Assembly: GCF_000711695.1 (NCBI RefSeq)
Contig: NW_013546955.1
Location: forward strand, 37,260 to 101,259
DNA: 64,000 nucleotides
From: Tilletiaria anomala UBC 951
Taxonomy: Eukaryota; Basidiomycota; Exobasidiomycetes; Georgefischeriales; Tilletiariaceae
Direction: 5' to 3'
A program made the position numbers and the translations under genes. The notes beneath the pieces were generated by a model. That model was not told where the DNA came from. It did not search any database and saw only the letters and a program-made list of their open reading frames with translations. Positions 56,139 to 64,000 of this stretch are shown piece after piece (the stretch's first letter is position 1; each line of letters starts with the position of its first letter).

Positions 56139-59100
56139 TGATGCATCCCTTCTCTTGCGTATAAGGTATCTTCCTGATATGAAAAGAAGCAGCGAGAGGG
56201 ACAGCAGGGAGAATACGGCCAATGCGGCGGGCCAACACCCTGAAATGAGCAGGTTTTCGTCTCCGTCAGCAACTCCGCCGGGTCTGACTTTGCTCCAACC
56301 CTTCTCACATTTGAAGAACCAATTTGGCTCATAAGGATCCAGTGCCGATGCAAGCACCAGAACTCCCCCTTCTGGGCGTGTGTCATTTGCTGGCCGAATC
56401 TGCATTCCATGCGAAATGATAGCGGAGGCGTGGCCGTCGCCTGAAGTCCCCCTGGCGCCGAGAATGCCAATCTGGAAGCGGGGCGAATCGCTATCGTCCT
56501 CTCGATGCGAAAGTCGACGCAACGCTAAGCGTGAAAACTTGCCTGGATAAAGCGTGGAGAGCGTCGCACCGTCCTGCAAGGCGATGGGCTGGTGCTGATC
56601 CAGGTGATCCGGGCGACGCTCTGCCTGAAGGATGTGCAGACCAATGAACTTGTCCAACTCGAATGGATCCGATCGTAATTTGGTCAGGTTCGTTCTGCCG
56701 AAGCCATCTGCTGAGGGAGCGAGCACAATGTATGACCCTTCTGCTTTCAAGATCCAAGAATAGTTTGACAGGAGTATGAGTTCCTCCATCGTTTCGAGCT
56801 TGGATGCGCGCAGCAGGTCGCCCTAAAACGTAGTGTCAGAAATCGCTCGTACCTGCAAGGGACGTGTGAAGCTCACAATGGTGACCTCCATTTCCAGAGG
56901 AAGCAACAAACGATCAACTTGATGGATCACTCCATTAGAAGTCAGCAGGTCTTTCTGAATGACAGACGCCAGGTAGCTGCGCGATGTGATAGACAGATTT
57001 CCGGTCTTGGAGCGTGACAGATCGATGGTTGACCCTTGAAGGGTATCGTACGGCTGGTGCATACCTCTGATGGTGTCCGAGTAGTGTACGCCCCTCAAAA
57101 GATGGTATTGCAAGACCGACTGAAGAGCTTCCCTGTTGTCGACGTGCAAAAGGAAATTCGCCAGCAGACCAAGCTGAGCAAAGGCTTTATTACTTGGAAA
57201 GAGCCCGGTCAATGCTGGCGTGTGTGATACTTGGTCTTCCATGGCCCCCGAGTATATCCAAGCGACGAATGCCGACATGGTCAACGTGCTAACAGCTACT
57301 TGCATTGGCTCTTCTGGCGGCTCAATGAATTGAGAGATGAAGAACACTCGGTCTTTCCCTACCGCGACTAAAAAGCGGTTAGCATATGGGTCAGCTTCAT
57401 CCAGCTTGAGCCCACTTCACCGTTACAGCTTGCTTGCTCACTAGGTTCCCCGACAATGCTGGCTTCGCCGAAGGAGATATCTGGATATTGGGCGAGAGTC
57501 GACCCATGGACATGAATAGGCATTCTTTGGGATGCTCCTTGCAGTGCCGAGGTTTGCAGCTCAGTTGGAAGAAGCATGCCATCAGTCAAGTCATGTGTGG
57601 AGTAGGCTTTTCCCAAGAAATGGTACTTGAGAAACCCTCGCAGCTCTTCACGTCCCCTTTCTGAACTAATCTGAGTGATCGCACGGTCTCCGGGGGCTAG
57701 AAAGGTCATTGGACTCCGACGCGTCGCTTCATCATTATCCTCGTCCCCAGGTGAAGGACTCCGTGTAATGTATGAGGCAAGACCAGCGCGATGAATTCTG
57801 CAACATTAACAGATATTAGCATCTGTCACGCTGAGCTTGCTATTTGCACTTACAAATCAACGAAGTGGCTGGCATTGGAGGCTAAGAGTACTTTTTCCAC
57901 CGTCAGGGCCAGAGTGGGTGAGTGGTAAGGACTCAAAAGCGAGTCGACTAGGTGCACAACGCCATTTGCGGTAAGGATATCGGTTTCTACCACATTCGCC
58001 GAACCAATTTTGATTTGCCCGTCTTCGAGACTGATCTTATGGGAACCTCCCAGTGCCATAACCACTTCGCGGTCTTGGAGGCGGTGCCCATAAAGCACAT
58101 GTTCCGACGAGGTCAGGTGCCAGGCTAATACCCGCACATCGTCCCGCCGTGATATGGCCCATGGGCCTTCAAGGTAGCGACGCTCAAGTGGGCTCAAAGC
58201 ATTAAAAGCGCCATCAGTCGGAAGGAAAGCTGTTGTTGAAGGTGATTTGCCGACTCTGACGAGCTCGTCTTCGCTTAGTATTTGATTCATGTATTCAAGC
58301 GCGGGATGCGTCCGAACGATGACATCTACAAGGCCAATGGAAATTAAGTCCATGATTTCAAACGTTTCATTTGACGGTCAGCTCACCTAAAGTTGGTGGG
58401 GGTCGGAGTACCCGGTCTAAAGCGACGACAATTCCTTTCGAGCACATCCTTACATAGATGGCGCTGCCCATCTCCCAGACTGTGTCATTCCCGTACGACC
58501 AACCGAAGAATACTGCTGAGGTATTCTGACGCATGAGAATCTTTTGGCCCTCTAGCATGAGATCAGGGCGGTTGCCGATTGTGATATGATCGTGGGGTCT
58601 TTGCAACGTGGTGAGGAGCCTCGCTGGCCACTGCGATTCGCTGATATCGCCCACCACCGACCGATTGACGAAGTGATACAGCAAGAGATCTTGTAGAAAC
58701 TCTTGAATGTTGTCGCGTGATCCCATTTGGAGCGAATTCACGATAGCAGCGTCTACCTGCTCGTCTGTGAAGGAGGTATCGCCCCCCAAAGCGGCACGGA
58801 ATTCACGCGGCCAAACTCTGTCAGTTGGTGCGAGGACAGTCAGACCGACATTTTCATCGTCAAATTCTTGCAATTTGTTGATATAGGGAATGAGACGAGC
58901 TCGTTGAAGCAGTCGAACAAAGATGAGGTGGTCTGGCGATGCATTCAGTACGTCTATGACGGTGCGATTTTGCGGTAGGTCCCCGAAGCCATGGTGGGGT
59001 TCAGTCGGGATTTGTTCCTGGAGCGGCGCGATTAGGAAGAGTTGCTCCTTCTGATGGTAGGCAAAGCCGGACCTGGCCGTAATCAGTGCAAAAGCCATCC

Positions 59101-59170
59101 ATCGCGCGGCCATTCGAAGCAACATCCTTGGTTTGGATCCGCGACCGACGGTCGAACGAAGCTTATTCAC
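56109..59170 (-). CDS. Multi-fasciclin-domain type I membrane protein (Fsc1-like)
   Basis: Exons 58387-59170, 57854-58325, 57442-57797, 56877-57367 and 56109-56822 join to 938 aa. A signal peptide probably starts at Met16 (MLLRMAARWMAFALITARSG, ATG 59125). Five FAS1 modules can be traced by their H1/H2-like boxes: LTVLAPTDRVWPREF, TTAFLPTDGAFNAL, MTFLAPGDRAITQI, LTGLFPSNKAFAQL and YIVLAPSADGFG, several ending in NGVVHLVDSLLSPY or NGVIHQVDRLLLPLE. A single membrane span near residues 898-917 (LAVFSLLSLSLLLFISG) precedes a short basic tail. The layout matches fission yeast Fsc1 and budding yeast YLR001C, vacuolar-membrane fasciclins; Fsc1 acts in autophagosome-vacuole fusion. Function here is inferred from that architecture. 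Confidence 0.88.
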
Positions 59171-59609
59171 TTTTCATCTTTGTGTGGGCTGTCAAATGGC
59201 TCAGAAGTCAGAGTGCTGCATTTCGTTTCGGTCGAGCCTCGTATCGTTCTGCTGCAGCACTTCCGATATTTGGCTTCGGCATCAACAGTAAGTCACTACT
59301 CGGGGCCTACACTGGAGCAATTGTCCGCTATACGATGAAGCTATACAACATGTAGTTTACTGCTGCTCCTCAGTCAGTGTCAACGTCATCAGCGCATCTA
59401 GATACTAGACGGCACATGACTTCTGACTGCGCGCTGGCGCCTCTGATCAGCTGAGAGATCCCAGGGCCCGGAGGCGGCATGAGCAACCTTTTCGGTGCAA
59501 TTGCACCATATGCGAGCAAACATACCCATAACTTACCTGAACAGACGCGGCGATTATCAAAAAGCAGCAATCTGAATTCGTTCGGTCGGAGCATGGCTAA
59601 CTTCCTTGC
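59171..59609. other. Intergenic between divergent fasciclin and PRP4 genes
   Basis: This 439-bp gap should hold both promoters and possibly an undetected first exon of the PRP4 kinase gene. No motif was recognised. Confidence 0.45.
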
Positions 59610-61757
<2,148 letters not shown>

Positions 61758-62039
61758 GCTGTAAATGTGCATGATTGACGCTGCGCTGCATACCCTGCTG
61801 TATCCTTAAGCTGATCACAACTCGATCTAGCTCGCGTTCCCCAACATATTACAAGGGTGCAGAATCAACTCGAGTACAGACGATTAACCTCAATAGGTCC
61901 CACTACAAACCATACCTTGCATTGAAGATCCGCAACATATTGATGGATTACGATAAAAAGAAGTTCGTAATTCGCGATGTTACATCATCCTCGAGCATCG
62001 CGGCCTTGGTCACCAGTCATGATATGGTCATCGAGTTCT
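61758..62039. other. 3' flank of PRP4, no clear content
   Basis: This follows the PRP4 stop. A plus-strand frame runs from 61775 to 62167 but shows no domain, and its end overlaps the reverse-transcriptase relic on the other strand. The copia relic may reach further left than I can recognise. Confidence 0.4.
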
Positions 62040-62840
62040 GGCGTTGTCCCCGCTCTGGTACTGCTGCCTTCAACGATGCCGTATTTTCTCAAGCACACCA
62101 GAGGGGTAAGCCGCTTGGCTTAGCAAGGATGTCCGGTCTGCTGCTGAGTAGTAAGCATCGATGCTGATGTTGAAGTCGATCGGCTCGTTGGTGCGCGAGA
62201 AATCCGAGCGAAGTTGTTTCGCCGACTCGATGCGACTCTTCTTTGCTCCCAGTACAAGCAGATCAACGACACAGACGAAACTGATGATCGTCGCACCGTC
62301 CTTCCCTCGTATGTGGACGCATGGTTCACTTGACTACCGGCGGCAGCCGAAGTTCTGCTATCGCTGACCCAATTCCTGATTCCAGAGGCGGCCCGCCTGA
62401 CGCAGCCTGTAGGTCGCCTGCTGAGCTTATACAGTGCATTTACCCACAGTGTCAGCGGTCTAGCACTCGGGTACGATCTGGGTGTAGGTGTCCTCCTCAA
62501 TCTTGCCATTGAGGAAGGCGCTTTCGATATCCAGCTGATGGACATGCTGGCCGCAGTGGCGAGCGAAGGCGAGGCCGATGCGTATGGTCTGGTTCCGGGT
62601 GGCGGGTGAGAATGTGTTTTCGAAATCGATGCTGTGGAGTTGACGTAAGCCCTGGGTTATGAGCCTGGCTTTGAATCTTGGTACCCTGCACAGCTCGTTT
62701 AAATTGAGTTTGAAACCCCATTTGACTCCCAGCACTTAAATTCCCTCAGGAATCGACACTGTCCCAGACCTACATGTGGTGCATCGATTGCATCTCAATG
62801 GACATTGCTGCCTTCATCGCGGGGAATCCTCCCGGCGCTT
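62040..62840 (-). mobile_element. Degenerate Ty1/copia retrotransposon fragment (reverse transcriptase)
   Basis: Reading the minus strand across three frames gives the copia reverse-transcriptase order. AAMSIEMQSMHH and VWDSVDS come first, near 62790, with internal stops. Next is VPRFKARLITQGLRQLHSID with FENTFSPATRNQTIRIGLAF and VHQLDIESAFLNGKIEEDTY (62460-62735). Then YRLRQAGRLWNQELGQR, two further stops, SSEPCVHIRGKDGATIIS, VVDLLVLGAKKSRIESAKQL (where YVDD should stand) and LLSQAAYPSGVLEK near 62080. Stops and frameshifts separate these blocks. No gag, protease, integrase or long terminal repeats were recognised in the window. It is a dead relic close behind the PRP4 gene. Confidence 0.85.
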
Positions 62841-64000
62841 TGCTTCCGCCAATGACAATGGCTCCAGCAATTGCCCATCTGCGCTGCGCAAGATCTGGCT
62901 AGCGGCAAGGCAGATGTCGTCATTGACAAGTTGGGCATACGGCCAGCAGTCAGCTTGGTTGTTTAGCTGGACAACCGCAAAGTCGCGCGCCCTTTCCCGT
63001 TGCTCATTGAGATGCCACACAGGAAGTAAATGGCGTCCTCCATGCATTCGGGTAGGTACCCCCCCCCCCCAAAGTTTTTATGCAGCAGAGCATAAGGAGC
63101 TTGCGAGCAATGAGGATGGTGGACACCACAATAGCAGCGACAAGATCGACGCCACGGGCATGCTTTGCTCAGGAGATCGGCTTTGTCCTTGAGTTCCGAA
63201 TTGGTCCCCTTCGATGTCGGCTGTTAAGCTGGCCGGAAGTCCACGACAACCTCCTTTCTGCCAGTGGCGAGCTCGACGTCAATGGTGACGAACCTCCTAG
63301 GGCGAGAAACACTCTGTCGGCGTCGACCGAAGCATGGCGGTCACGCTGTCTTGAATAGGAGAGGTGTGATGGTGCGGAGTCATTGCCATTTTCCCTGTCG
63401 ACATCGCTCTCGCTGGGTGGATTACACCCGGTGTAGTTGTTGGTCGGCACAGCCCCCGCAGCCATCGCCGTCCCGACATTAACGGTTAGTTGTACAGCTC
63501 GTCCTCCATGAAGTGCACATCTCTTCAACGACGCAGTCGATGTGTGGAATGTACAGTCGATAGCCTTTTACCTGTCCCGCCTGATGGCTTATTCTAAGTT
63601 AAACTCACCGCCAGGCTCCTGGGCGCAGTTGCTTGTTGCGGTAGAACGATTTGTGATGCAGGAGCAGCGGTAGCTCGGACACGGGAGCCAGGTGAGCGAA
63701 TCATGGCGAAGTACCTCGAAACAGCACAGCCCATAGAACCATGGAAAGAAATATTCGAGAGCAACGGCCGAGCTACAATGTCTGCGCGTGAAGCCAGAAC
63801 TTTGGTGATACTTGAAGGGGGGTGCCCACATTGTCCAGGCTTCGTATAGCGTAGGGAACATTATGAGTCAGAGCATCTTATATTAATTGTAATATGCCAT
63901 CCCCTTCATGAGATTGCGAGCCCAAACCCTCGACCTGACTTGAATACTCAAGACACTTAAGGCAAAGGACCAAGATGTCAGCAAATGCGAACTCGATGGG
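62841..64000. other. Right-end stretch, mostly unexplained
   Basis: A 12-base C run lies at 63059-63070. Minus-strand frames (63169-63528, 62814-63047, 63589-63861) show no motif I can name. The segment 62814-63047 (EPLSLAEAKRRED) could be the lead-in to the copia reverse transcriptase. No gene is supported. Confidence 0.4.

Overview
This window is nuclear DNA of a filamentous or dimorphic fungus, most likely a basidiomycete. Nearly every gene is broken by short GT-AG introns, mostly 55-110 nt, and genes lie close together on both strands. The gene set is eukaryotic and fungal: V-ATPase subunit a, Prp4 kinase, Slt11, Bub2, a Zn2Cys6 regulator with a fungal-specific domain, and an EGCrP2-like GH5 glucosidase. 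I could not fix the species. Ustilaginomycotina is a guess from gene style only. No tRNA, rRNA, CRISPR array, plasmid or phage feature was seen.

Layout. 1-12.1 kb holds minus-strand genes in tandem: an ITFG1/TIP-like FG-GAP protein (cut by the window edge), V-ATPase subunit a, an SLC41/MgtE-type Mg2+ transporter and the deubiquitinase Ubp14/USP5. 12.9-15.7 kb is a head-to-head ribosomal protein pair, eS6 (-) and uS15/S13 (+). 15.9-28.1 kb holds N-myristoyltransferase (-), splicing factor Slt11/RBM22 (+), a flavin amine oxidase (-), FAHD1-like acylpyruvase (-), COQ2 (-) and the mitotic-exit GAP Bub2 (-). 28.6-31.6 kb has a RING protein with a SUMO-interaction-like motif (+) and a decayed zinc alcohol dehydrogenase (-). 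A gene-poor 4-kb stretch then precedes a 1541-aa Zn2Cys6 regulator (+). 40.8-48.6 kb has the GH5 glucosidase (-), a coiled-coil protein with a MULE/FAR1-type zinc finger but no transposase (-), and an unknown multi-pass membrane protein (+). 49-61.8 kb has mitochondrial adenylate kinase (-), Erg10 thiolase (+), Rad54 (-), a small ORF (+), an Fsc1-like fasciclin membrane protein (-) and Prp4 kinase (+). The right end carries a degenerate Ty1/copia reverse-transcriptase relic.

The genes are mostly housekeeping and do not form one pathway. Local themes are vacuole and autophagy (V-ATPase a, Fsc1-like), ubiquitin recycling and SUMO/ubiquitin (Ubp14, RING-SIM), splicing (Slt11, Prp4), mitochondrial metabolism (COQ2, adenylate kinase, perhaps FAHD1) and sterol/isoprenoid supply (Erg10, COQ2, sterol-glucosidase-like GH5).

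The exon coordinates are hand-derived splice models. Each listed model keeps one reading frame from start to stop and matches remembered family motifs, but none was tested by alignment or RNA data. The most unusual signals are two microexons in Ubp14 (one codes the catalytic His), an eS6 start codon split by a 388-nt intron, several candidate introns of only 20-41 nt, an NMT with an insert before its functional C-terminus, the zinc-finger/coiled-coil gene, and two decayed loci (ADH and copia). I found no convincing wholly new multi-gene system.
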